DNA of 36,247 bases, from the NCBI GenBank assembly GCA_905214305.1, contig CAJMLK010000025.1, positions 1 through 36,247 of the forward strand. Direction: 5' to 3'. This document shows, in pieces, positions 23,639 to 31,978 of this stretch. Made by a program: the position numbers and the translations under genes. The first letter of the stretch is position 1. Each line of letters starts with the position of its first letter. The stretch is from an uncultured bacterium (GTDB taxonomy: Bacteria; Desulfobacterota; Desulfovibrionia; Desulfovibrionales; Desulfovibrionaceae). The notes beneath the pieces were generated by a model. The model was not told the origin of the DNA, made no database searches, and was given only the letters and a program-made list of their open reading frames with translations.

Positions 23639-24193
23639 ATCATGTCCTGCCTGTCTGATGTGCCAGTGCAGAAAACAGAAAACCCGCTCTGCGGGCTATT
23701 TTGCTGTGATTGCCGCCCACCGCAGGTGTGCGTGCGCAATGCACGTGCGCGGTCAGACGCTTGAGCGGGCGTGTCGCAAGTTTTGCGAACATGCATTCTC
23801 AAAGTTGATCAGCCCTGGAGCATTTTGCTTTTGAAACACACCCTGCTTCAACGCATCATTCTGCAAAAAACGTGGTTTTCGCCAGAATCCACGCCCCTTG
23901 GCGGCTGTTGCCGCCTTCGCGTCAGCAGGGCAATTCCAAGGTGAAACTGCTCTGAAGTTCTTTGGCGTGATTCCGCATTGAAATGCCGCCTCGGCCTGTA
24001 GCCGGGAGCGCCTTTTTGCGTGACCGGGCAAGCCTGCCCCTGGCGCATCATTAATGGACACCGTATCAGCCTTGCCACAGGCAAACCGCCTTGCCTTCAT
24101 CGAGCCGCATGGCAGGTTGCCTTGCCTTCTGGCCGGTTACGGTCGGTAAAGGCACGGCGCTGTGTACAGGAAAACCGTGCCCTGCCGCGCCGG
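23639..24193. repeat. gene-free region carrying palindromic repeat modules
   Basis: I support no gene here; reading frames lack ribosome-binding sites and are built from the repeats. Modules seen: ATTCTCAAAGTTGATC (23795-23810, 14 of 16 identical to 34682-34697), the imperfect hairpin CGTGG/CCACG (about 23869-23892), GGCGG/CCGCC (23900-23915), and a 29-bp imperfect palindrome at 23926-23954 that matches 34390-34419 in its AGAGCA-ATT core when read on the minus strand. The remainder up to the HD-GYP gene stop shows nothing clear. Confidence 0.55.
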
Positions 24194-25273
24194 TCAGCCT
24201 TCCAGGTCTTTATAGCGCTCGGCAATGGTCTTGAACTGTTCCTGAATGGCCATAAAGGCATCAACAACATCCGGGTCGAACTGCGTTCCCTTGCCGTCCA
24301 GTATGATCTTTGCGGCGCTTTCATGTGTCATGGCAGGTTTGTAAACACGCTGGCTGCGTAGCGCGTCGTACACGTCCGCAAGGCTCATGAGCCGCGCAGG
24401 AAGCGGAATTTCTTCTTCTTTCAGCCCCTGCGGATAGCCCCGGCCATCCCATCGCTCATGGTGGCAATACGCAATGTCGCAGGCCATCTTCAAAAAAGAG
24501 TCTTCGCCCAAAAACTTGTCCGCCGCGGCCAGAACATTTCTACCAAGCACAGTGTGGGCCTTCATGGCCTCATATTCTTCATCCGTGAGAGGTCCGGGCT
24601 TGTGCAGCACCGTATCGGCAATGGCAACCTTGCCCACATCGTGCAGCGGAGCCGAAAGATAGAGCCATGCGATGACATCCGCGTCCAGTTGATGCCGGTA
24701 TTTGGCTTGTCCGGCCATGTGCAGTGCCAGCGCTTTCACATAGTTCTGCGTTCGTTTGATGTGCGCGCCCGTTTCTGTGTCGCGCCATTCGGCAAGGCTT
24801 GCCATGGCATGAATGGTGGCTTCCTGCGTGAGGGCCAGCTGCCGTGTGCGCTCGTGCACCAGATCATTAAGATGATCGCGGTAGCGTTTGTATTTCAGCT
24901 GATTGGCAACCCTGTTGCGCACCAGCGAAACACGAAAGGGTTTGGCTATGTAGTCTTGTGCGCCCAGAGAAAGGCCGGTGGCCTCGTCAGTCTCTTCGTT
25001 CTGGGCTGTGATGAACATGATGGGAATATCGCGCGTGGCAGGTTCGTCCTTGAGCCTGCGGCAGACTTCGTAGCCGTTCATGCCCGGCATGATGACATCA
25101 AGCAGGATGAGATCCGGCGGCGGATTGCCCATGGCCAGACGCAGTGCGTCCGGTCCGTTCTTGGCAAACATGATGGTATAGTCTTCGCGCAGGCTCTCGC
25201 TCAGGATGCGCAAGTTTTCCGGAGCGTCATCCACAAGCAGGATGCGGCTGCGCTGGGCTGCCGCCTCGCTCAC
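24194..25273 (-). CDS. response regulator with HD-GYP domain (probable c-di-GMP phosphodiesterase)
   Basis: A 359-residue cytoplasmic regulator. Residues 10-125 are a receiver domain with the acidic pair D15/D16, phospho-acceptor D59 (LLDVIMPG) and K111 (AKPF). Residues about 150-350 are HD-GYP: ETGAHIKRTQNY, the HD pair H211-D212 (LHDVGK), H240, then HHERWDGRGYPQGL (271-284). All metal-binding residues are present, so hydrolysis of cyclic di-GMP is expected. The start is GTG at 25273, overlapping the upstream lipoprotein stop by 4 nt (GTGA). It is therefore the last gene of the five-gene Mla-type operon. No histidine kinase is in the window. Confidence 0.92.
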   Translation of the reverse strand: MSEAAAQRSRILLVDDAPENLRILSESLREDYTIMFAKNGPDALRLAMGNPPPDLILLDVIMPGMNGYEVCRRLKDEPATRDIPIMFITAQNEETDEATGLSLGAQDYIAKPFRVSLVRNRVANQLKYKRYRDHLNDLVHERTRQLALTQEATIHAMASLAEWRDTETGAHIKRTQNYVKALALHMAGQAKYRHQLDADVIAWLYLSAPLHDVGKVAIADTVLHKPGPLTDEEYEAMKAHTVLGRNVLAAADKFLGEDSFLKMACDIAYCHHERWDGRGYPQGLKEEEIPLPARLMSLADVYDALRSQRVYKPAMTHESAAKIILDGKGTQFDPDVVDAFMAIQEQFKTIAERYKDLEG

Positions 25274-25866
25274 TGCCTGCCCCCGGTAAAGGCGGGCAGC
25301 CGCCGGGTCAGATGTTCGGCCATGCGCTGCACCATGCGGCTTTCAGCGGCTGTAAGGATGTCGTAGGTTTTTCCGTTCACGTTCTCTTCATCCACGTAAA
25401 TGCCGCGGGCGAGCACATCGTTGTACTTGTCTCTCAGTGTCCAGCGCACATCAAGCACCGCCTTCTGGTCGAAATTGCCGTCCAGACGCTGCACGTCCAG
25501 ATACAGAACGTAGTCGGCAGTGGATTCGTCACCGGCGGGCAGCACGTTAATGCCGCTGTCGAGCATGGGGCGGGTGAGCACTTCACGGGCCACGCGGCGC
25601 ACGCCGTGGCTCAGCGGTTCGCCCCAATTGTGAAACTGCGCCACCACAAGCTGGGTAGATTCGCCCATGCGGCTGACTATGCCGTCACGATCAAGGTATT
25701 CGGGCACGGTAACAGGGGCCACCCGCAGGCTTTTGCCCGGCAGGCTATCGGCTGAAACGGGCGTGAGGCGGCTTTCCAGAAGGTAGTAATTCGTGGGCGT
25801 GCTGCGGCCGCAGGCAACCATCAGCGTGGCGAAGACCAGAAGAGTATACAGGGCGTAACGTTGCAT
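25270..25866 (-). CDS. ABC-type transport auxiliary lipoprotein (PqiC/DUF330-like)
   Basis: A 198-residue lipoprotein. The signal ends with the lipobox LMVAC, lipid attachment at Cys19. The mature part has the PqiC-type pattern NYYLLESRL, LRVAPVTVPEYLDRDGIVSRMG, FHNWGEPLSHGVRRV and YVLYLDVQRLDG. In Pqi and MCE systems this lipoprotein sits on the outer membrane and works with the MCE protein in lipid passage between membranes. Its ATG shares one base with the stop of mlaD (TGATG), and its stop overlaps the HD-GYP start, so it is translationally coupled on both sides. Confidence 0.85.
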   Translation of the reverse strand: MQRYALYTLLVFATLMVACGRSTPTNYYLLESRLTPVSADSLPGKSLRVAPVTVPEYLDRDGIVSRMGESTQLVVAQFHNWGEPLSHGVRRVAREVLTRPMLDSGINVLPAGDESTADYVLYLDVQRLDGNFDQKAVLDVRWTLRDKYNDVLARGIYVDEENVNGKTYDILTAAESRMVQRMAEHLTRRLPAFTGGRQ

Positions 25867-26834
25867 CAGCGTTTTCCTTGTCTGCCCATAAGCAGGGCTT
25901 CGGGGTTGCGTTCAAGCATCTGTGCGAAGGTGCGGATGGTACGCAGGGTTTCGATGCTTTCCTTGATCAGGCGTCGAACATCGTTGACGGTGGGCGAATC
26001 CCGCCCCACAAGGCTTTGGGCCGAGGCCGTAGCCACACGCAACTGATCTGCCGCCATGCTCATGTTTTCCAGCGCGGATCGCAGGGTTGCCAGAGTTCCC
26101 GGCATTTGCCTTTCAACCGTGCCCGCAGCCGTGTCGAGCCTTTTCAGGATACTCTCGGCATTTTGGCGCATGGGACTGTTTTTGAGGATATCGTCAATTT
26201 CTTCAAACGTGCGTGTAAAGGCTTTCAGCCCGCGCCCGAGGCTGTCATCCGCCAGAGAATGGGCCAGGTTCTGCAAAATGCTTTCAAGCGCGTGAGCCAT
26301 GGATTCCAGCGGCAACTGGGAAAGAGTGGTCTGCAGCGTGTCGATGGGGGAGGGGATGGTGGGGATTTCCGTATCCGGCGTGCCCGAGCGAAAAACAGCG
26401 GGCGTAGCGGGAAAGAAGTCCAGCTCGATCCGGTATTGTCCGGTAATGAGGCTTTGCAGCTGCAGGCGGGCGCGAAGGCCGCGCTGCACCATGCGGCGCA
26501 CGATTTCTTCACGGGCGGTTTCAGAAATGGGCGCGGAGCCTCGGCCACGCACAAAACTCTGTTCGTCTATGCGGATATAGACGGGAATGGTAACATTGGA
26601 ATCTTTCGTGTTGGCTACAAGGTTGATGCGGGTAACGCTGCCCATGGGGACACCGCGAAACACCACGGGAGCGCCGGTGGAAAGGCCGCTCACGGAGCCG
26701 TCGAAGTAGAGAACATACTGCATGTCATTGCTGAACAGGCGACCGCCTCCCAGCACGATGAAGCCCAGAGCCAGCAGGGCCAACCCGCCAAGCACAAAGG
26801 CTCCCACAGTGGTTCTGTATTTTTGCGCGTTCAT
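25866..26834 (-). CDS. mlaD: MCE-domain protein, MlaD-like substrate-binding subunit
   Basis: A 322-residue inner-membrane-anchored periplasmic protein. There is one TM helix at 11-30 (GAFVLGGLALLALGFIVLGG). A single MCE domain follows at about 39-120 with VLYFDGSVSGLSTGAPVVFRG and the SLITGQYRIELDFFP end. A long helical region (about 165-310) predicted to form coiled coil follows, which is longer than E. coli MlaD (183 residues) and more like Mycobacterium or PqiB-type helical tails. MCE rings form hydrophobic tunnels for phospholipids. Homology begins at the ATG at 26834, which overlaps the mlaF stop (ATGA); the open frame upstream is antisense noise. It lies between mlaF and the lipoprotein gene. 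Confidence 0.9.
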   Translation of the reverse strand: MNAQKYRTTVGAFVLGGLALLALGFIVLGGGRLFSNDMQYVLYFDGSVSGLSTGAPVVFRGVPMGSVTRINLVANTKDSNVTIPVYIRIDEQSFVRGRGSAPISETAREEIVRRMVQRGLRARLQLQSLITGQYRIELDFFPATPAVFRSGTPDTEIPTIPSPIDTLQTTLSQLPLESMAHALESILQNLAHSLADDSLGRGLKAFTRTFEEIDDILKNSPMRQNAESILKRLDTAAGTVERQMPGTLATLRSALENMSMAADQLRVATASAQSLVGRDSPTVNDVRRLIKESIETLRTIRTFAQMLERNPEALLMGRQGKR

Positions 26835-27832
26835 ATATTCGTTTCCTTGTCCGGCGCAGCGGAAGCGGTTTTTTCCGTCTGCTCCTTTTCTGCGTGACTG
26901 CGCTCGCCCCTGGTAAGAAAGAGCATTGCGCTGGGCGCCGTATCGGCGGCTTGCAGCAGCTGGTGCGGGTTGCCGCACGCCGCTACCTGGCGCGTCTGGG
27001 CATCCAGAAAGATGAGGTTGTCGGCGATGGCGTAAATGCTCGCCAGTTCATGCGAAACAATAACAAACGTCGTGCCCAGACTTGCGCGCAGTTCCAGAAT
27101 CAGGTCATCCAGCATGCGCGAACTTACGGGATCAAGCCCGGCGGAGGGTTCATCAAGAAAAAGCACCTTGGGGTCAAGGGCCAGAGCGCGGGCCAGCCCG
27201 GCGCGCTTGCGCATGCCGCCGCTGATCTCGGAGGGGTAGTAGTCTTCAAAGCCCGCAAGCCCGGAGAGGGCCAGCTTGAGCTTTGCCTGTTCGCGAATGT
27301 CCGCATCGTTCAGGTCGGTATACTGTTGCAGGGGCAAGCCCACATTTTCCGCCAGCGTCATGGAACTCCACAAGGCCCCGCTCTGAAAAAGCACGCCCGT
27401 GTCGCGTCCCATCCTGCGGCGCTGCTCTTCGGTGCATGCCCAGAAATCCGTTTTTCCATAAAAAACCTGACCCGCCTGCGGTGACTTCAGGCCCATGAGC
27501 ACCCGCAGCAAGGTACTTTTGCCGCAGCCTGAACCGCCAGTAATAAAGAAAATATCTCCGGCGCGCACGTCAAACGTCACGTCCCGCATAAGAATATACG
27601 AGCCGTACCCCACCTGCAGCTGGTTGATCTTGAGGCGCATCTCGGTGCTGCTTTGACCGGCATCGGGGGCGTCGGGAGGCGGATGGGGCGCTTCAGAGTG
27701 CGGAGGCGTACCCGGCGCAGGCGTGCTGGCCGATATGCCCGGCTGGCCGGACTGACGGCCTGTTTCCGGCGCATGGGTAGCTGCGGTGTCTTTTTCGGGC
27801 GTGATGCCCGCTATGGTATTTTTTTCGGCCAT
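26831..27832 (-). CDS. mlaF: ABC transporter ATP-binding protein, MlaF-like
   Basis: A 333-residue ATPase that powers the MCE lipid-transport complex. Motifs: Walker A GGSGCGKST (99-107), Q-loop Q150, signature ISGGMRKR (203-210), Walker B LFLDEP (224-229) and H-loop SHE. An unusual Pro/Ala-rich tail of about 64 residues precedes the domain (MRLKINQ begins at residue 65). If this tail is not translated, the real start would be the internal ATG. The ATG at 27832 lies 1 nt after the mlaE stop, which favours coupling and the long form. It overlaps mlaD by 4 nt. Confidence 0.9.
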   Translation of the reverse strand: MAEKNTIAGITPEKDTAATHAPETGRQSGQPGISASTPAPGTPPHSEAPHPPPDAPDAGQSSTEMRLKINQLQVGYGSYILMRDVTFDVRAGDIFFITGGSGCGKSTLLRVLMGLKSPQAGQVFYGKTDFWACTEEQRRRMGRDTGVLFQSGALWSSMTLAENVGLPLQQYTDLNDADIREQAKLKLALSGLAGFEDYYPSEISGGMRKRAGLARALALDPKVLFLDEPSAGLDPVSSRMLDDLILELRASLGTTFVIVSHELASIYAIADNLIFLDAQTRQVAACGNPHQLLQAADTAPSAMLFLTRGERSHAEKEQTEKTASAAPDKETNI

Positions 27833-27833
27833 G

Positions 27834-28961
27834 TCAGATGCCCAGCACGTTGCAGATGACGGTTATGATGGCAGTGGCTACGATAATGCCCACAATGGCG
27901 TGTACCACGGCGGTTGTGGTTGCAAAACCCACGGCCTGAGCACTGCGGCCGCAGCGCATCCCCTGATAGCAGCCGGTTATGGCGATGATGACGCCAAAAA
28001 CCGTGCCGTAAGCAAGGCCGATGAAGACGTGCTTGTAGGGAACCATCTGCGTGGTGGCGTTGATATATTCCATCGGACTGATGTTGAGCATGGTTGTGGC
28101 GACAATGTAGCCGCCCACCACGCCCATGAGGTCGGCGTAGAGCGTGAGCAGGGGAATCATGGCCGTCAGGGCCACCACGCGCGGCAGCACCAGAAAGTCC
28201 ACAGGAGCAATGCCAAGGGTGGCAAGGGCGTCCACTTCTTCATTGACCTGCATGGTGCCGATAAGAGCGGCATAGGCCGCGCCTACACGGCCCGCCATGA
28301 CCACGCCCACCATGACAGCACCCATGACGCGCAGCATGCCTATGCCCACAAGACCGGCCACGTAGATCTGCGCGCCAAACTGGGTAAGCTGCACCGCGCC
28401 CACAAAGGCCAGAATAAGCCCAAAAAGCATGCTGGTTATGGAAATGATGGGCAGGGCCTGCACACCGCATTCCTGCATGGCCGCCAGCAGGTCCTGAGGG
28501 CGCATCTGGGTGCGGCCCACAAAAAGGCGGCCCACGGCCAGGGTTACATCGCCCACAAAATTCAAAAAGTCGGTTATGCGCGGTGGCAGATCAATGGTGG
28601 CCTGACCCACGCGTTGTACAAAATTGAGTTTTTCTTTTTTGCGGTCGGAGCCGGCTTTGGCGGGAACGGCAAAGGCGAGCTTGAGCAGACGCTCCAGCCC
28701 GTCGGGCAGGCTGGTGTGCAGGTCTGCCTTGCGTTCGTTGACTGCCTGCGCCACTTGCACAAGAAAAACGAGCAGGCTGCTGTCCCATGCGCCGAGATTG
28801 TCGCTTTCAAGGCGAACTTCTCGGATGCTCTGGTCAGCCAGGATTTCCAGGGCGGTTCTGGCTTCAGGGGGCCAGGCCGTATCGATATTCCACTTGCCGC
28901 CAACGCTGACGCGCAGAAGCGGTCCCTGAACGGAAGCTGTCACTTGCGGACTTGTTTCCAT
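27834..28961 (-). CDS. mlaE: MlaE-type ABC permease fused to an N-terminal STAS domain
   Basis: A 375-residue inner-membrane permease. Residues about 8-105 look like a STAS domain (LRVSVGGKWNIDTAWP ... DNLGAWDSSLLVFLVQV), corresponding to the separate MlaB protein of E. coli. The rest is the MlaE permease fold with five or six TM helices, including GAVQLTQFGAQIYVAGLVGIGMLRVMGAVMVG (split by a turn), MQVNEEVDALATLGI and PVDFLVLPRVVAL. The ATG at 28961 sits directly at the predicted transcription start; a GTG three nt upstream is an alternative start. No Shine-Dalgarno is visible. It heads the operon and is divergent from polA. Confidence 0.9.
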   Translation of the reverse strand: METSPQVTASVQGPLLRVSVGGKWNIDTAWPPEARTALEILADQSIREVRLESDNLGAWDSSLLVFLVQVAQAVNERKADLHTSLPDGLERLLKLAFAVPAKAGSDRKKEKLNFVQRVGQATIDLPPRITDFLNFVGDVTLAVGRLFVGRTQMRPQDLLAAMQECGVQALPIISITSMLFGLILAFVGAVQLTQFGAQIYVAGLVGIGMLRVMGAVMVGVVMAGRVGAAYAALIGTMQVNEEVDALATLGIAPVDFLVLPRVVALTAMIPLLTLYADLMGVVGGYIVATTMLNISPMEYINATTQMVPYKHVFIGLAYGTVFGVIIAITGCYQGMRCGRSAQAVGFATTTAVVHAIVGIIVATAIITVICNVLGI

Positions 28962-28967
28962 CACTAT

Positions 28968-28996
28968 AGTATACGCGCAGCTCTATTTATCCGCAA
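28968..28996 (-). promoter_or_regulatory. sigma-70 promoter of the mla operon, apparently giving leaderless mRNA
   Basis: On the minus strand TTGCGG, 17 nt, TATACT. The -10 box ends 6 nt before the ATG at 28961, so the normal +1 falls on or next to the A of the start codon. Confidence 0.7.
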
Positions 28997-29051
28997 GAGC
29001 CGTTACCGGCAAACTGGCGGACTTGCCACACTCAAAAGAATACGGTTAGCC

Positions 29052-31817
29052 ATGTCTTTAAAAAAGCGTCTTGATCTTGCCACTGAACCCGTCTTTCTGA
29101 TGGACGGCTCGGCCTTTATCTATCGGGGTTTTTTCGCCAACAGAAACATGCAGCGCTCGGACGGTTTTCCCACCAATGCTCTGGTTGTGGTCACCCGTGT
29201 GCTGTTGCGCATCCTGCGCGAAGAAAGACCGCGTTACTTTCTTTTTGTCAAAGACGGCAAGGGCAAGAATTTCAGGCATGATATCTTTCCGCTCTACAAG
29301 GCCAATCGCGATGCCACGCCAGAAGACCTGTTGCGCCAGATGCCGCCCATTGAGCGCATGATAACGGCCTTGGGCTTGAATCTTGAAATTTCTGACCACT
29401 GCGAGGCTGACGACTGCATAGCCTCGCTGGCCGCCCGTTTTTCTCAGGAGCGCCCTGTGGTCATTGTTGGTGGCGATAAGGACCTCAAGCAGTGCCTTGC
29501 CCCCAATGTCCATATGTGGGACCCCGCGTTCAAGGACGAAAAACTGCTTACGGCCGCCCAGTTTACGGCAGAGAGCGGTCTGACCCCCGCCCAGTGGCCC
29601 GATGTGCAGGCGCTTGTGGGCGACACCAGCGACAATATCCCCGGTGTGCCCGGCATAGGACCCAAAACGGCCGCAAAAATTTTTGAAATCTGTCCCAGCC
29701 TCGAAGATATCCGCGACCATTTTGCCCTGCTGCCACCCAAGCTTCAGGACAAGCTGCGCGCCCATCTTGATGAAATGTTTACCTGGCGCAAGCTGACCAC
29801 CCTGTCGCTGGACGTCTGCACGTCGCTTGAGCTGGACGACCTGCTGGTGCGCCCCATTGACGCCGCACGGTGCGCGGGTCTGGCAGAAGAATTCGAACTT
29901 CATGCCCTTCGGCGAGAAATGGCCTCTCTGGAGCGCATGCAGCTTTCCGCCCCGGCTGACGCGCAACGCGGTGACAATGCTGGGCGCGGCCAAAGTGAAG
30001 AGGGGGCCTTGTCTCCCGTAGGCGCGCCATCGTCGGGTGCTGCCAAAAATGCAGCCGCTGCCCCGGGCAGGGGCCGTGGCGCGCAGCCGCTGCCCCCCGG
30101 CGGAGCCGGCGCGCAAATGAGCCTGCTTGAGGTTGTGGAGGAAAAACCGGCCCCGCAGGTGAACCGGGCTGAAGACCTGCCGGACTGCCGAGGCAAGGAC
30201 GTCGCGCTGGTCTGGGCCAGAGGCTTTGAGGCTGCGCCGCATGCGGCTGTTCAGGGCGGCGGGGATGTCTGCTGGACAGGCGGTGCGGAGAGCATGAGCG
30301 CACTGTGTGCCTGGGCTGCCGGTGCGCGCCGCATTGTAACGCCGGACCTCAAGGGACTGCTTTCGCAGGCTGCCTGCTGGCGCAGTCTGGCACAGGACAG
30401 AAAGGCTGGTTTCTTTATGGATCTGGGGCTGGCTGCCTATCTGGTCAACCCGGAAGAGAGCGACTACGCATGGCCGCGTCTGGCCGTGCATTGGGGCGCG
30501 CCGCTGCGCGATGATGGTCCCGGCCCGGCCCTGCTTGCCCTGCGCATGGCCGAAGTGCTGGAGGCCCGCATGCGGCAGGACGGCCTTGCGGACCTGTATG
30601 ACAGCCTTGAACTGCCTCTTACGCCCGTGCTGGCTGCCATGGAACGGCGCGGCATTGCCATTGATGCCGCTGCCTTTGAATCATTTCTTTCCGATGTGCA
30701 GGGCAGGCTGGATACGCTTACGGCCGCCGTCTACAGGGCGGCGGGCAGGGAGTTCAATATCCGCTCCGCGCAGCAGCTGGGCGATGTGCTGTTCAGCACG
30801 CTCGAGCTGCCTTCGCCCCGGAAAACCAGAGGCGGGCAGGCGTCTACCAGTCAGGAGACTCTTGAAAAGCTGGCGGGCCGCCATCCTGTGGTCGACAGTG
30901 TTCTTGAATTCCGCAAGCTGGAAAAAATGCGCTCCACCTATCTTGATCCCCTGCCGCGCCTTATGGACGGCAACGGGCGCATACATACCACCTTTAACCA
31001 GAAGGCCACGGCTACGGGGCGGCTTTCTTCCAGCAATCCCAATCTGCAGAACATCCCCGTGCGCGGCGATCTGGGCAAACGCATGCGAACCTGCTTTATC
31101 GCGAATGAGGGCAATGCCCTTGTGTCTGCCGACTACTCGCAGGTAGAATTGCGGGTGCTGGCCCACATGTCGCAGGACAAGGCCCTGCTGGAAGCCTTCC
31201 GCAACGGGGAAGACATCCATGCCCGCACGGCTGCTCTGGTTTATGACCTTGCGCCCGATCAGGTAAGCCCGGATCAGCGGCGCAACGCCAAAACCATCAA
31301 CTTCGGCCTCATTTACGGCATGGGCGCGCAAAAGCTGGGGCAGGACCTGAAGATCAGCACCAGCGAGGCCAAGGAATTCATCGCACGCTATTTTTCCCGC
31401 CTTACGGGGCTGAAAGAATTTTATGAGTCGGTGGAGGCAACCGCCAAAAGTCAGGGCTATGTAACCACCCTGGGGGGGCGCCGCCGTCTGTTGCCGGACA
31501 TCCATTCGCCCAGCGGACAGGCCTATGCGCTGGCCCGGCGTCAGGCCATCAATACGGTTATTCAGGGCTCGGCGGCAGACATCATCAAGCTCGCCATGCT
31601 GGCTGTAGCCGCCGATGACCAGTTGCGGGATCATGAAGCCCGCCTGCTTTTGCAGGTGCATGACGAACTGCTGCTTGAAGTGCCGCAGGCTTCCGCCAAG
31701 GCCGCCGGAGCGCGCGTGGCGGACCTGATGAGTGCCGTCAAGCCCGGTGGCGAGCTTCTTTCGGTTCCTCTGGTGGTTGACTGGGGCGTGGGCCCGAACT
31801 GGGGAGCGGCCCATTAG
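29052..31817 (+). CDS. polA: DNA polymerase I
   Basis: A 921-residue replication and repair polymerase. The N-terminal 5'-nuclease domain (about 1-300) has MDGSAFIYRGFF, ADDCIASLA, GGDKDLKQCL and GDTSDNIPGVPGIGPKTAAKI. A low-complexity linker (about 300-355, Ala/Gly/Pro-rich) joins a degenerate 3'-5' exonuclease domain: the Exo I position reads VALVWARG (384-391) with no Asp/Glu. The polymerase domain is intact: motif A DYSQVELR (D694), motif B RRNAKTINFGLIYG (K747) and motif C QVHDE (D871, E872). The frame stays open far upstream by chance over the antisense mla genes. The ATG at 29052 is where homology starts, though its ribosome-binding site is weak. It is convergent with the gene at 32211. 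Confidence 0.96.
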   Translation: MSLKKRLDLATEPVFLMDGSAFIYRGFFANRNMQRSDGFPTNALVVVTRVLLRILREERPRYFLFVKDGKGKNFRHDIFPLYKANRDATPEDLLRQMPPIERMITALGLNLEISDHCEADDCIASLAARFSQERPVVIVGGDKDLKQCLAPNVHMWDPAFKDEKLLTAAQFTAESGLTPAQWPDVQALVGDTSDNIPGVPGIGPKTAAKIFEICPSLEDIRDHFALLPPKLQDKLRAHLDEMFTWRKLTTLSLDVCTSLELDDLLVRPIDAARCAGLAEEFELHALRREMASLERMQLSAPADAQRGDNAGRGQSEEGALSPVGAPSSGAAKNAAAAPGRGRGAQPLPPGGAGAQMSLLEVVEEKPAPQVNRAEDLPDCRGKDVALVWARGFEAAPHAAVQGGGDVCWTGGAESMSALCAWAAGARRIVTPDLKGLLSQAACWRSLAQDRKAGFFMDLGLAAYLVNPEESDYAWPRLAVHWGAPLRDDGPGPALLALRMAEVLEARMRQDGLADLYDSLELPLTPVLAAMERRGIAIDAAAFESFLSDVQGRLDTLTAAVYRAAGREFNIRSAQQLGDVLFSTLELPSPRKTRGGQASTSQETLEKLAGRHPVVDSVLEFRKLEKMRSTYLDPLPRLMDGNGRIHTTFNQKATATGRLSSSNPNLQNIPVRGDLGKRMRTCFIANEGNALVSADYSQVELRVLAHMSQDKALLEAFRNGEDIHARTAALVYDLAPDQVSPDQRRNAKTINFGLIYGMGAQKLGQDLKISTSEAKEFIARYFSRLTGLKEFYESVEATAKSQGYVTTLGGRRRLLPDIHSPSGQAYALARRQAINTVIQGSAADIIKLAMLAVAADDQLRDHEARLLLQVHDELLLEVPQASAKAAGARVADLMSAVKPGGELLSVPLVVDWGVGPNWGAAH

Positions 31818-31978
31818 CACAACTTCATTTTGCCATTGCGCAGGCGGCTGCCCTGAAGGCACAGCTTTGGCCGTTGCCCCGCGATGTTGATGAAAACAGC
31901 GGCGCTGTGCAGTTGCGCAGACAAGTATGGCAGCAGGCGCTGAAGCCGGAAGAATGTCTTTTCGGCGGAAAAAGCGTT
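31818..31978 (+). other. polA 3' flank with open frame of doubtful meaning
   Basis: A plus-strand frame from inside the polA 3' end reads protein-like residues (LAQLHFAIAQAAALKAQLW) to about 31978 and beyond. It lacks an ATG and a ribosome-binding site and runs through the hairpin at 31979. I do not call it a gene; it may be a decayed fragment. Confidence 0.3.

Noticed and set aside
23753..24100. Minus-strand 115-codon frame upstream of the HD-GYP 3' flank
   Set aside because: It is made largely of the palindromic repeat modules and lacks a ribosome-binding site.
27786..29051. N-terminal extension of PolA into the mla region
   Set aside because: Open only by chance antisense to mlaE; homology and the methionine at 29052 mark the true start.
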